In this document: piece by piece, positions 54,567 through 62,447 of the stretch
How the letters are laid out: each line of letters starts with the position of its first letter
Position numbering within the stretch: the first letter of the stretch is position 1
Assembly (NCBI RefSeq): GCF_039555755.1
Contig: NZ_CP154631.1
Span: 2,356,001 to 2,420,000, forward strand
Reading direction: 5' to 3'
Length of the DNA: 64,000 bases
Origin: Pseudomonas sediminis
Lineage (GTDB): Bacteria > Pseudomonadota > Gammaproteobacteria > Pseudomonadales > Pseudomonadaceae
The notes under the pieces: generated by a model
Told to the model about the DNA's origin: nothing
What the model saw: only the letters and a program-made list of their open reading frames with translations
Database searches by the model: none
Made by a program: the position numbers and the translations under genes

Positions 54567-55610
54567 ATGAAGATACTTATCGTTGGGCCAAGCTGGGTAG
54601 GCGACATGGTGATGGCGCAGACGCTGTTCCAGTGTCTGAAACAGCGTCACCCCGAGTGCGAGATCGACGTGCTGGCGCCGGACTGGAGCCGGCCGATCCT
54701 AGAGCGTATGCCCGAGGTGCGCGCCGCGCTGAGCCTGCCGCTGGGCCACGGCGTGCTCGACCTGGCCACGCGTCGGCGCATCGGCAAGTCGCTGGTCGGT
54801 CAGTACGACCAGGCGATCCTCTTGCCTAACTCGCTCAAGTCCGCCTTGGTGCCCTGGTTCGCCGGCATTCCCAAGCGCACCGGCTGGAAGGGCGAGATGC
54901 GTTATGGCCTGCTCAACGATATCCGCACGCTGGATAAAGACCGCTATCCGTTGATGATCGAGCGCTTCATGGCGCTGGCCTATGAGCCAGGTGCTACGTT
55001 GCCGCAACCTTATCCACAGCCGCGTTTGCAGATCGATGAGTCCAGCCGTGCAGCGGCCCTGAGCAAGTTCGGTCTGCAGCTGGATCGTCCGGTACTGGCG
55101 CTGTGCCCGGGGGCGGAGTTCGGTGAGGCCAAGCGCTGGCCGGCCGAGCATTACGCCAAGGTGGCCGAGATCAAGATCCGCGAGGGTTGGCAGGTCTGGC
55201 TGTTCGGCTCGAAGAACGATCATGCCGGCGGCGAAGACATTCGCATGCGCCTGATTCCAGGGCTGCGTGAGGAAGTCAGCAACCTGTCCGGGCAGACCAG
55301 CCTGGCCGAGGCCATCGACCTGATGTCGGCCGCCACTGCCGTGGTCTCCAACGATTCCGGGCTGATGCACGTAGCAGCGGCGCTGAACCGTCCGCTAGTG
55401 GCGGTCTATGGCTCCACCTCGCCAGGTTTCACTCCGCCGCTGGCTGATCGCGTCGAGATTGTTCGCCTGGGGTTGGAGTGCAGCCCTTGTTTCGAGCGTA
55501 CCTGCCGCTATGGCCACTACAACTGCCTACGCGAACTCAAGCCGCGGCCGGTGATCGAGGCGCTGGATCGGTTGGTTGGCGAAACCTTGACCCTGGTCGA
55601 GGGCGACTGA
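54567..55610 (+). CDS. waaF: ADP-heptose:LPS heptosyltransferase II
   Basis: A 347-residue GT9 enzyme. MKILIVGPSWVGDMVMA is the WaaF start, and LCPGAEFGEAKRWP with SNDSGLMHVAAAL bind ADP-heptose. It adds the second L-glycero-D-manno-heptose to the inner core. It leads a run of nine coupled genes for core assembly and phosphorylation. The gene is one base from waaC. Confidence 0.96.
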   Translation: MKILIVGPSWVGDMVMAQTLFQCLKQRHPECEIDVLAPDWSRPILERMPEVRAALSLPLGHGVLDLATRRRIGKSLVGQYDQAILLPNSLKSALVPWFAGIPKRTGWKGEMRYGLLNDIRTLDKDRYPLMIERFMALAYEPGATLPQPYPQPRLQIDESSRAAALSKFGLQLDRPVLALCPGAEFGEAKRWPAEHYAKVAEIKIREGWQVWLFGSKNDHAGGEDIRMRLIPGLREEVSNLSGQTSLAEAIDLMSAATAVVSNDSGLMHVAAALNRPLVAVYGSTSPGFTPPLADRVEIVRLGLECSPCFERTCRYGHYNCLRELKPRPVIEALDRLVGETLTLVEGD

Positions 55611-55611
55611 T

Positions 55612-56616
55612 TTGCGGGTACTGATCATCAAGACCTCGTCGCTGGGCGACGTGGTGCATACCCTGCCGGCGTTGACCGACGCGGCACGTGCTATTCCCGG
55701 CATTCATTTCGATTGGGTGGTGGAAGAAGGCTTCGCCGAAATTCCGGCCTGGCATCCGGCGGTGTCCCAAGTGATTCCGGTGGCCATCCGCCGCTGGCGC
55801 AAGCATCCGCTGCGCACTTGGCGTAGCGGTGAGTGGGCGCGTTTCAAGCAGCGCCTACGGGAAACCCGCTACGACCTGGTGATCGATGCCCAGGGCCTGC
55901 TCAAGAGTGCCTGGTTGACGCGCTATGTGTCGGCACCGGTGGCGGGGCTGGATCGTGATTCGGCGCGTGAGCCGCTGGCCAGTCGTTTCTACGACCGCCG
56001 CTACGCGGTAGCCAAGGATCAGCATGCGCTGGAGCGTGTGCGCCAGCTGTTCGCCAAGGCGCTCGGTTACACGCTGCCGTCCGGCAGCGGTGACTACGGT
56101 CTCAACCGTGCGGCGATGATGGATGCCGCCGCGCAGCCGTACTTGGTGTTCCTGCATGGCACCACCTGGACCAGCAAGCACTGGCCCGAAGCCGATTGGC
56201 GTGCGCTGGCCGAGCGCATGGACGAGCTGGGCTGGGCCGTGCGCCTGCCCTGGGGCAACGAGATCGAGAAGGCGCGTGCTGAACGCATCGCCGCCGGTCT
56301 CACGCATGCCGCCGTGCTGCCGAAGCTGAACCTGGCCGGCGTAGCCAAGGTGATTGCCGGTGCCAGCGCCTGCGTCTCCGTCGACACCGGGCTCGGTCAT
56401 CTGGCTGCGGCGCTGGATGTACCCAATATTTCGCTGTATGGCCCGACGTTGCCCGGCAAGGTGGGCGCCTATGGCCGTAGCCAGATTCACCTGTGTGCCA
56501 GTGGTCCGGGCGCCGGTAGCGGTGACCGTGACAAGCCCTGCTTCGATGGTCTCGGCGCCGAGCGCGTCGGGTTGGAACTGGAGGCGCTGCTGCTCGCGCC
56601 TCCCGGCACCTTTTAA
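55612..56616 (+). CDS. waaC: ADP-heptose:LPS heptosyltransferase I
   Basis: A 334-residue GT9 enzyme with the start RVLIIKTSSLGDVVHTLPAL (its Asp is catalytic) and the C-terminal VDTGLGHLAAALDVPNISLY. It puts the first heptose on Kdo. The start codon is TTG at 55612, one base after the waaF stop, with GAGGG eight bases before it; no ATG fits. The rare start codon and tight spacing suggest translation tied to waaF. Confidence 0.95.
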   Translation: MRVLIIKTSSLGDVVHTLPALTDAARAIPGIHFDWVVEEGFAEIPAWHPAVSQVIPVAIRRWRKHPLRTWRSGEWARFKQRLRETRYDLVIDAQGLLKSAWLTRYVSAPVAGLDRDSAREPLASRFYDRRYAVAKDQHALERVRQLFAKALGYTLPSGSGDYGLNRAAMMDAAAQPYLVFLHGTTWTSKHWPEADWRALAERMDELGWAVRLPWGNEIEKARAERIAAGLTHAAVLPKLNLAGVAKVIAGASACVSVDTGLGHLAAALDVPNISLYGPTLPGKVGAYGRSQIHLCASGPGAGSGDRDKPCFDGLGAERVGLELEALLLAPPGTF

Positions 56617-56625
56617 GGAGCGGCT

Positions 56626-57750
56626 ATGCAACTGGCCTTCGTTCTCTACAAATACTTCCCGTTCGGTGGGCTGCAGCGCGATTTCATGCGCATCGCCCTG
56701 GAATGCCAGGCGCGTGGTCACGCCATTCGCGTTTATACGCCGATCTGGGAAGGGGAAAACCCCGGCGGCTTCGATGTGCGCGTAGCGCCGGTGCGTGCGC
56801 TGTTCAACCATCGCCGCAACGAGAAATTCAGCGCCTGGCTGCAGGCTGACCTGAAGCGCGACCCGGTTGATCGGGTGATCGGCTTCAACAAGATGCCTGG
56901 CCTTGACGTGTACTACGCCGCTGACGGCTGTTTCGAGGACAAGGCGCAGACCCTGCGCAACCCGATCTATCGCCGTTGGGGGCGCTACAAGCACTTCGCC
57001 GAGTACGAGCGCGCGGTGTTTGCGCCGGAGTCGAAGACCGAGATCCTGATGATCTCCGAGGTGCAGCAGCCGCTGTTCGTCAAACACTACAAGACCCCGC
57101 TACAGCGTTTCCACCTGCTACCGCCCGGCATTGCCTTTGACCGCCGCGCGCCGGCCAATGCCGCCGAGATTCGCGCCGAGTTCCGTCGCGAGTTCAGGCT
57201 GGCCGACGACGACCTGTTGCTGGTGCAGATTGGCTCCGGCTTCAAGACCAAGGGCCTGGATCGCAGCCTCAAGGCGCTGGCCGCGTTGCCGCGTGAGCTG
57301 CGCAAGCGCACCCGTCTGATCGCCATCGGCCAGGACGATCCCAAGCCCTTCCTGCTGCAGATCAAGGCGCTGGGTTTGTCCGATCAGGTGCAGATACTCA
57401 AGGGCCGCAGCGACATCCCGCGTTTTCTGCTCGGCGCTGACCTGCTGATCCACCCGGCCTACAACGAGAACACCGGCACCGTGCTGCTGGAAGCGCTGGT
57501 GTCCGGCCTGCCGGTACTGGTCACCGATGTCTGCGGCTACGCGCATTACATCGCCGAGGCCGACTGCGGTCGCGTGCTGCCCAGTCCATTCGAGCAGGAA
57601 CAGCTCAATCGTACCTTGGCCGACATGCTGGCCGATCCGAAGCAGCGCGGCTTCTGGGGTCGTAACGGCCTGGCCTATGCCGACAGCGCTGACCTGTACT
57701 CGATGCCGAAGAAGGCAGCTGATGTGATCCTCGCGGAGAGACGCGCGTGA
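56626..57750 (+). CDS. waaG: LPS core glycosyltransferase WaaG
   Basis: A 374-residue GT4 enzyme. The N-terminal half has FPFGGLQRDFM; the C-terminal half has the UDP-sugar binding HPAYNENTGTVLLEALVSG with the ExxxxxxxE glutamates. The Pseudomonas protein adds the first outer-core sugar (GalNAc in P. aeruginosa) to heptose II. TAAGGAG precedes the ATG. The stop overlaps waaP as GTGA. Confidence 0.95.
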   Translation: MQLAFVLYKYFPFGGLQRDFMRIALECQARGHAIRVYTPIWEGENPGGFDVRVAPVRALFNHRRNEKFSAWLQADLKRDPVDRVIGFNKMPGLDVYYAADGCFEDKAQTLRNPIYRRWGRYKHFAEYERAVFAPESKTEILMISEVQQPLFVKHYKTPLQRFHLLPPGIAFDRRAPANAAEIRAEFRREFRLADDDLLLVQIGSGFKTKGLDRSLKALAALPRELRKRTRLIAIGQDDPKPFLLQIKALGLSDQVQILKGRSDIPRFLLGADLLIHPAYNENTGTVLLEALVSGLPVLVTDVCGYAHYIAEADCGRVLPSPFEQEQLNRTLADMLADPKQRGFWGRNGLAYADSADLYSMPKKAADVILAERRA

Positions 57751-58553
57751 AGCTGATTCTTGCCGAGCCCTTCAAGAGCCTGTGGTCGGGCCGCGATGCT
57801 TTCGATGCCGTCGAAGCGCTTCAGGGGCAGGTATATCGTGAGCTGGAAGGCCGCCGCACATTGCGCACCGAAGTCGATGGGCGTGGCTATTTCGTCAAGA
57901 TCCACCGTGGCATCGGCTGGGGCGAGATCGTCAAGAACCTGCTCACGGCCAAGGCTCCGGTGCTCGGTGCTGCGCAGGAGTGGCAGGCGATCCAGCGTTT
58001 GACCGAAGCTGGGGTGCCGACAATGACCGCTGTTGCCTACGGCGAGCGTGGCAGCAATCCGGCGCGCCAGCACTCGTTTATCGTCACCGAGGAGCTGGCG
58101 CCGACCGTCGATCTGGAGCAGCTCAGCCTCAACTGGGCGCAGCAACCGCCGAAGGCTGCGCTCAAGTGGGCCTTGATCGAGCGAGTAGCACAGATGACCG
58201 GCAACATGCACCGCGCCGGGGTCAACCACCGCGACTGCTATATCTGCCACTTCCTGCTGCACATCGATCGGCCGATTCAGGCCAATGATCTGCGCCTGTC
58301 GGTCATTGATCTGCATCGCGCCCAGGTACGCAGTGCCACACCACGTCGCTGGCGCGACAAGGATCTGGCCGCGCTGTATTTTTCGGCGCTGGATATCGGC
58401 CTGACCCGTCGTGACAAGCTGCGCTTTCTGCGTACCTACTTCCAGCGTCCTCTGCGCCAGGTGCTGCGTGAGGAAGCGAACCTGCTCGCCTGGCTGGAGC
58501 GCAAGGCGGCGAAACTGTATGAGCGTAAGCAGCGTTATGGAGATCGACTGTAG
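57747..58553 (+). CDS. waaP: LPS core heptose(I) kinase WaaP
   Basis: A 268-residue kinase of the InaA/WaaP fold. VNHRDCYICHFLLH is the catalytic loop and VIDLHRAQVR holds the metal-binding Asp. It phosphorylates O4 of heptose I; in P. aeruginosa it is essential, as phosphorylated core is needed for LPS transport. The GTG start at 57747 overlaps the waaG stop. Confidence 0.95.
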   Translation: MKLILAEPFKSLWSGRDAFDAVEALQGQVYRELEGRRTLRTEVDGRGYFVKIHRGIGWGEIVKNLLTAKAPVLGAAQEWQAIQRLTEAGVPTMTAVAYGERGSNPARQHSFIVTEELAPTVDLEQLSLNWAQQPPKAALKWALIERVAQMTGNMHRAGVNHRDCYICHFLLHIDRPIQANDLRLSVIDLHRAQVRSATPRRWRDKDLAALYFSALDIGLTRRDKLRFLRTYFQRPLRQVLREEANLLAWLERKAAKLYERKQRYGDRL

Positions 58554-59519
58554 ATGTCGGAGAGCAAGACACTGATCGCCCCGGGGTTGAAGGTGGCGCT
58601 TGTGCCGTGCCCGGCACTCGGAGACACCACTTTGTTCCTACGCCTTGCCTGGCGCTTGCAGACTGCCGGTGCACAGGTCTCCCTGGCTTCCGCTTCGCTG
58701 GCTTCCATACGCGAGTATCTGCCAGGGCTGGAGGTAGTGGGTGGTACACCTGATGTGGTTGCTCTGGCCGCGTGCAACGATCTGGTGATCTGCGCCATCG
58801 ACTGGCAGGTCGATGTACCGCTGAGCAACGTGGCCTACTTGGCTGGCAAGAAACTTCCGCGTGGGTTCAAGCCCGAGCAACAGCCTGTTTCATTGCGAGG
58901 GCGTGAGATTGCGGGGGCGCATAATGTCATCTGCCGCGACCCCAAGGCTGGCAAGAGCATGGTGCAGTGGATAGATCTGTATGCCGAGGAAATACTGGGG
59001 CTTGACCTGACTCAGCCTGTTGCAGGTCTGCAGGCGATGCCTGCCCAACCTGCAGATGCGGAGCGACGCATCGCTATCTTTCCAACGACGCCGCATACCA
59101 GCAAGAATTTTTCATGCTCTGGATTTCGCCGTCTGGCACGGCGCCTGGTCGCCCGGGGGTGGCTGGTCGAGTTCGTCGGCATTCCCGCTGAGCAGCAAAT
59201 GTTGAGCGCTGCATACCCAGGCTACAGCGTGCACGCATTCAATGATCTGAAAGGGCTTGTCGACTTTCTGCGTACCTGCTCCGTCGTCATCAGCAACGAC
59301 TCGGGAGGCGGGCATCTTGGTTCGCTCCTGGGCCTGCGCACGTTCACCATTACCCGTCGTCGTAGCGATTTCACCTGGCGCCCAGGCTTCAACGAACTCA
59401 ATAGCGTCATCAATCCGGTGCTGAGCTTCAAGTGGTTGGGCAAGACGGTGTGGCGTCCGTTTATTCCGTTGCGCCGGATCGTACAGGCCTTGCCAAGCTG
59501 GAAAGGAAAACAGGCATGA
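58554..59519 (+). CDS. GT9/heptosyltransferase-like protein
   Basis: A 321-residue GT-B protein. VALVPCPALGDTTLFLRLAW at the N-terminus mirrors the heptosyltransferase start, and ISNDSGGGHLGSLLGL near residue 255 matches the nucleotide-sugar site of GT9 enzymes. It begins right after the waaP stop and overlaps the next kinase gene by 4 bases. PAO1 has no gene here, as far as I recall, so it may add a strain-group-specific heptose or other sugar to the core. Its neighbours look ancestral, so it was probably inserted into the operon while keeping coupling. Substrate unknown. Confidence 0.8.
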   Translation: MSESKTLIAPGLKVALVPCPALGDTTLFLRLAWRLQTAGAQVSLASASLASIREYLPGLEVVGGTPDVVALAACNDLVICAIDWQVDVPLSNVAYLAGKKLPRGFKPEQQPVSLRGREIAGAHNVICRDPKAGKSMVQWIDLYAEEILGLDLTQPVAGLQAMPAQPADAERRIAIFPTTPHTSKNFSCSGFRRLARRLVARGWLVEFVGIPAEQQMLSAAYPGYSVHAFNDLKGLVDFLRTCSVVISNDSGGGHLGSLLGLRTFTITRRRSDFTWRPGFNELNSVINPVLSFKWLGKTVWRPFIPLRRIVQALPSWKGKQA

Positions 59520-60250
59520 CGGCCTGGAGGCACGATCTGCAAGATCCGCAGTTGCTCGCGGCGTTCGGTACGCTCGAGGCCGTATTCGCCCTCGAGGGGG
59601 AGCGCCTGACCAAGGACCCATTGTCTGAGGTTATTCGTGTCGAGCTTCTGGGCGTGCGCTATTACGTCAAGCGCTACTGGGGGGCCGGCAAGGGTTTGCG
59701 GCGCTATCTGGGGCGTCCCAGGGTCAAGGCCGAATGGCAGAACCTCAAATTGTTCGCCAAGTGGGGTATTCCCACTGCGCCGATCGTCGCTCATGGACTC
59801 GAGCGCCGGGGCGGCGCATTCGTGCGTGGTGCGCTGGTGACCCGTGAACTCGAAGGGACGCTCGACCTGGCAGAAATGGCAAATCGACGCGACCCTCGTT
59901 TGGCTGATGCCAGGTGGGTTGAGTGTGTCAGCCGGCAGTTGGCCGACGGAACCCGGGCGCTGCACGACCACCACTTCACTCACAATGATTTGAAGTGGCG
60001 CAATCTGCTGGTCAACGAGAAAGCCGAGCTGTTCTTTATTGATTGTCCGACCGGCAGTTTCTGGTGGGGGCCGTTACTGCGCTATCGGATCGTCAAGGAC
60101 CTGGCGTGCTTGGACAAGGTCGCCAAATACCATCTGTCGCGAACGCAGCGTCTGCGCTTCTACCTGCAATACCGGGAACGCAGTCGACTGAGTCGCGATG
60201 ACAAGCAGCGTGTCCTGCAAATCCTGAAGTTCTTCGAGGGGCGCGAATGA
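59516..60250 (+). CDS. LPS core kinase-like protein (InaA family, WapP-like)
   Basis: A 244-residue small kinase of the LPS kinase family. HFTHNDLKWRNLLV is the catalytic loop and FFIDCPTG holds the metal-binding Asp; VKRYWGAGKGLRRYLG has the ATP lysine. Length and place equal PAO1 PA5008, one of the kinases needed for full core phosphorylation. The ATG at 59516 overlaps the preceding stop (ATGA); a longer frame from 59432 lies inside the GT9-like gene. Confidence 0.87.
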   Translation: MTAWRHDLQDPQLLAAFGTLEAVFALEGERLTKDPLSEVIRVELLGVRYYVKRYWGAGKGLRRYLGRPRVKAEWQNLKLFAKWGIPTAPIVAHGLERRGGAFVRGALVTRELEGTLDLAEMANRRDPRLADARWVECVSRQLADGTRALHDHHFTHNDLKWRNLLVNEKAELFFIDCPTGSFWWGPLLRYRIVKDLACLDKVAKYHLSRTQRLRFYLQYRERSRLSRDDKQRVLQILKFFEGRE

Positions 60251-60990
60251 GCGACTTCATTGCAATGGAGGATCGTGCGCTGCTCGAGCGTCACGGGCTG
60301 GCCAGTTTCGAGGCGCTCTGGGCGCTGAAGCTGGAGGCGGTGGACGAGCCCAATACCGAGCGTGGCGGTTGGAGCAGTGTGTATCGCCTTGAGCTGGACG
60401 AGCGTGCTTTCTATCTCAAGCGGCAGAGCAATCATCTGACTCGCAGCCTGCTGCACCCCTTCGGCGAACCCACTTTTGCCCGCGAGTTTCGCAATATTCG
60501 CCGTTATGCCGAGTTGAACATTCCGGCCCTGCAGGCTGCGTTCTTTGCTGAGCGCCGAGTGCCGGGCGAGCGCCGTGCCGTTCTGCTGACCCGCGCATTG
60601 GACGGCTGGCAGGATCTGGATAGCTGGCTGTCGCGCTGGCATGAACTCGATGCGCTGCATCGTGGCGGCATCCTGCGTGCCTGTGGCGAGCTGGCGCGAC
60701 GCCTGCACCAGGCCGGGCAGGTGCATGGGTGTTTCTATCCCAAGCACATCTTTCTGCACGAACAGGTCGATGGTTTCGAGGCGCAATTGATCGATCTGGA
60801 GAAGACCCGGCCGCTGTTGCTCGGTCGCCGCGACCGGATCAAGGATCTGGAGCCCCTGTTGCGCCGCGCCAGAGTCTGGAGCGAGGCTGAGGTGCGCGAA
60901 CTGTTGGCTGCCTATCTGGGCGCTGCGACGGATGTTGATGGCTGGTGGTTTCAGTTAGGCGCTCGTCAGCGTCACAAGGAGGCGCGCTGA
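60247..60990 (+). CDS. LPS core kinase-like protein (InaA family, WapQ-like)
   Basis: A 247-residue protein of the same family. YLKRQSNHLTRSL carries the ATP lysine, VHGCFYPKHIFLHE is the catalytic loop with the usual Asp replaced (HGCFYPKH), and LIDLEKTRPLLLGRRDRIKDL is the InaA C-terminal motif. It corresponds to PA5007. The replaced Asp suggests low or unusual catalysis, as in InaA itself. It overlaps both neighbours (ATGA and TGATG). Confidence 0.85.
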   Translation: MSDFIAMEDRALLERHGLASFEALWALKLEAVDEPNTERGGWSSVYRLELDERAFYLKRQSNHLTRSLLHPFGEPTFAREFRNIRRYAELNIPALQAAFFAERRVPGERRAVLLTRALDGWQDLDSWLSRWHELDALHRGGILRACGELARRLHQAGQVHGCFYPKHIFLHEQVDGFEAQLIDLEKTRPLLLGRRDRIKDLEPLLRRARVWSEAEVRELLAAYLGAATDVDGWWFQLGARQRHKEAR

Positions 60991-62435
60991 TGCGCTTGAG
61001 CGAACTCGCTGAGGCTGGGCGCAGCCTCGAGCTGCCGCTGACGCTGCAGGTCGACGGTGAGCCGTTGATACTGGAGTGCCTGCTGCGTGTGCTGCCTGGG
61101 CAGCGTTACGTCGGCATGGCCCGCTGGCGGGGGCGCCAGGTGTTGGCCAAGTTGCTGGTGGGCGGCAAGGCGCAGCGGCACTTCCAGCGCGAGCTTGAGG
61201 GTGCGCAGATGCTGGCCGAACAAGGGCTGGTCACGCCCGAACTGCTGGCGCAGGGTTGTATCGACGGGCAGGGCGGCTGGCTGCTGTTCGACTATCTGGA
61301 CGGCGCGCAGAGCCTCTGGCAGGCCTGGCACGAGGTCACGCAGCAACCGGTTCTCAGCGATGGCCAGCAAGGCGTGCTGGCACAGGCGCTAGGCGCTATC
61401 GGGCAGATGCACGCTCAGGGGCTGTGGCAGGCCGACCTGCATCTGGACAACCTGCTGCGGTACGACGGGAGCCTGTATCTGATCGATGGGGGTGGTGTGC
61501 GCTGGGAAACCCCGGGCCAGCCGCTGTCCCGCGCGCGCGTACTGGAAAACCTCGGCGTGTTCTTCGCCCAGTTGCCGGCCGAGCTTGATCCCTTCCTCGA
61601 AGAGTTGCTGATCCACTACCTGCTGGCCAACGGCGAGCACGCGTTGCCGCTGGAAATGCTCCAGGCCGAGATTGCCAAGGTGCGCCGTTGGCGCCTGCGC
61701 GATTACCTGAAGAAGACGGCGCGCGACTGCAGCCTGTTCGCTGCACGTATCGGTGCCTTCGGCCTGCGCGTGGTGCGCCGGGAAGCGGAACCGACACTGC
61801 AGCCGCTGCTGGCCGATCTGGACGCTTGCATCGATGCCGGGCACATCTACAAGACCGGCGGCGCCGCCACGGTGGCGCGCGTCGAGGTGGGCGGTCGGCC
61901 TCTGGTGGTCAAACGCTACAACGTGAAGAACTGGCTGCACTGGCTCAAACGCTTCTGGCGGCCGAGCCGTGCCTGGCATAGCTGGCGCGAAGGTAATCGC
62001 CTGCAACTGCTCGGTTTGACCACGCCGACGCCGCTGGCCGTGATCGAACGACGCTGGTGTTGGCTGCGCGGTCGCGCTTACCTGATTACCGACTATTGTG
62101 GCGGGCAGGATATAATCGCCCGTTTCGAGGCATACAAGCAGGCAACACCCCCGGAAACCGAGCTGCTGGCGCTGGATCGACTGTTCGCTGCCCTGCTGCG
62201 CGAACGCATCAGCCATGGTGATTTCAAGGGGCATAACCTGTTCTGGGATGTTGAACTGGGCGCCTGGTCGCTGATCGACCTCGATGCCATGCGTCAGCAT
62301 CGCAGTGCACACAGTTTCGCCCGGGCCTATGCCCGCGACCGCGCCCGTTTTCTGCGCAACTGGCCGGCGGACTCAGCTCTGCACCAGTTGCTCGACCAAC
62401 GTTTACCGCAGGTGCCCGGCACCTGCCCGAATTAG
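60990..62435 (+). CDS. Tandem kinase-fold protein of the LPS core operon
   Basis: A 481-residue protein with two kinase-like halves. In the first (about 1-240) the loop is QADLHLDNLL with LIDGGGVRW; in the second (about 270-481) it is SHGDFKGHNLFW with LIDLDAMRQH, the more canonical one. The first half lacks the HRD-type His (Gln instead) but keeps Asp and Asn. PA5006 has this size in PAO1. It may phosphorylate a core heptose, or the first half may bind substrate. The ATG at 60990 shares a base with the previous stop. Confidence 0.82.
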   Translation: MRLSELAEAGRSLELPLTLQVDGEPLILECLLRVLPGQRYVGMARWRGRQVLAKLLVGGKAQRHFQRELEGAQMLAEQGLVTPELLAQGCIDGQGGWLLFDYLDGAQSLWQAWHEVTQQPVLSDGQQGVLAQALGAIGQMHAQGLWQADLHLDNLLRYDGSLYLIDGGGVRWETPGQPLSRARVLENLGVFFAQLPAELDPFLEELLIHYLLANGEHALPLEMLQAEIAKVRRWRLRDYLKKTARDCSLFAARIGAFGLRVVRREAEPTLQPLLADLDACIDAGHIYKTGGAATVARVEVGGRPLVVKRYNVKNWLHWLKRFWRPSRAWHSWREGNRLQLLGLTTPTPLAVIERRWCWLRGRAYLITDYCGGQDIIARFEAYKQATPPETELLALDRLFAALLRERISHGDFKGHNLFWDVELGAWSLIDLDAMRQHRSAHSFARAYARDRARFLRNWPADSALHQLLDQRLPQVPGTCPN

Positions 62436-62447
62436 AGGCTCAAACCT

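Noticed and set aside
55855..57087. 410-codon frame on the minus strand opposite waaC and waaG
   Set aside because: Spans two real genes on the other strand, no domain, GC-bias artefact.
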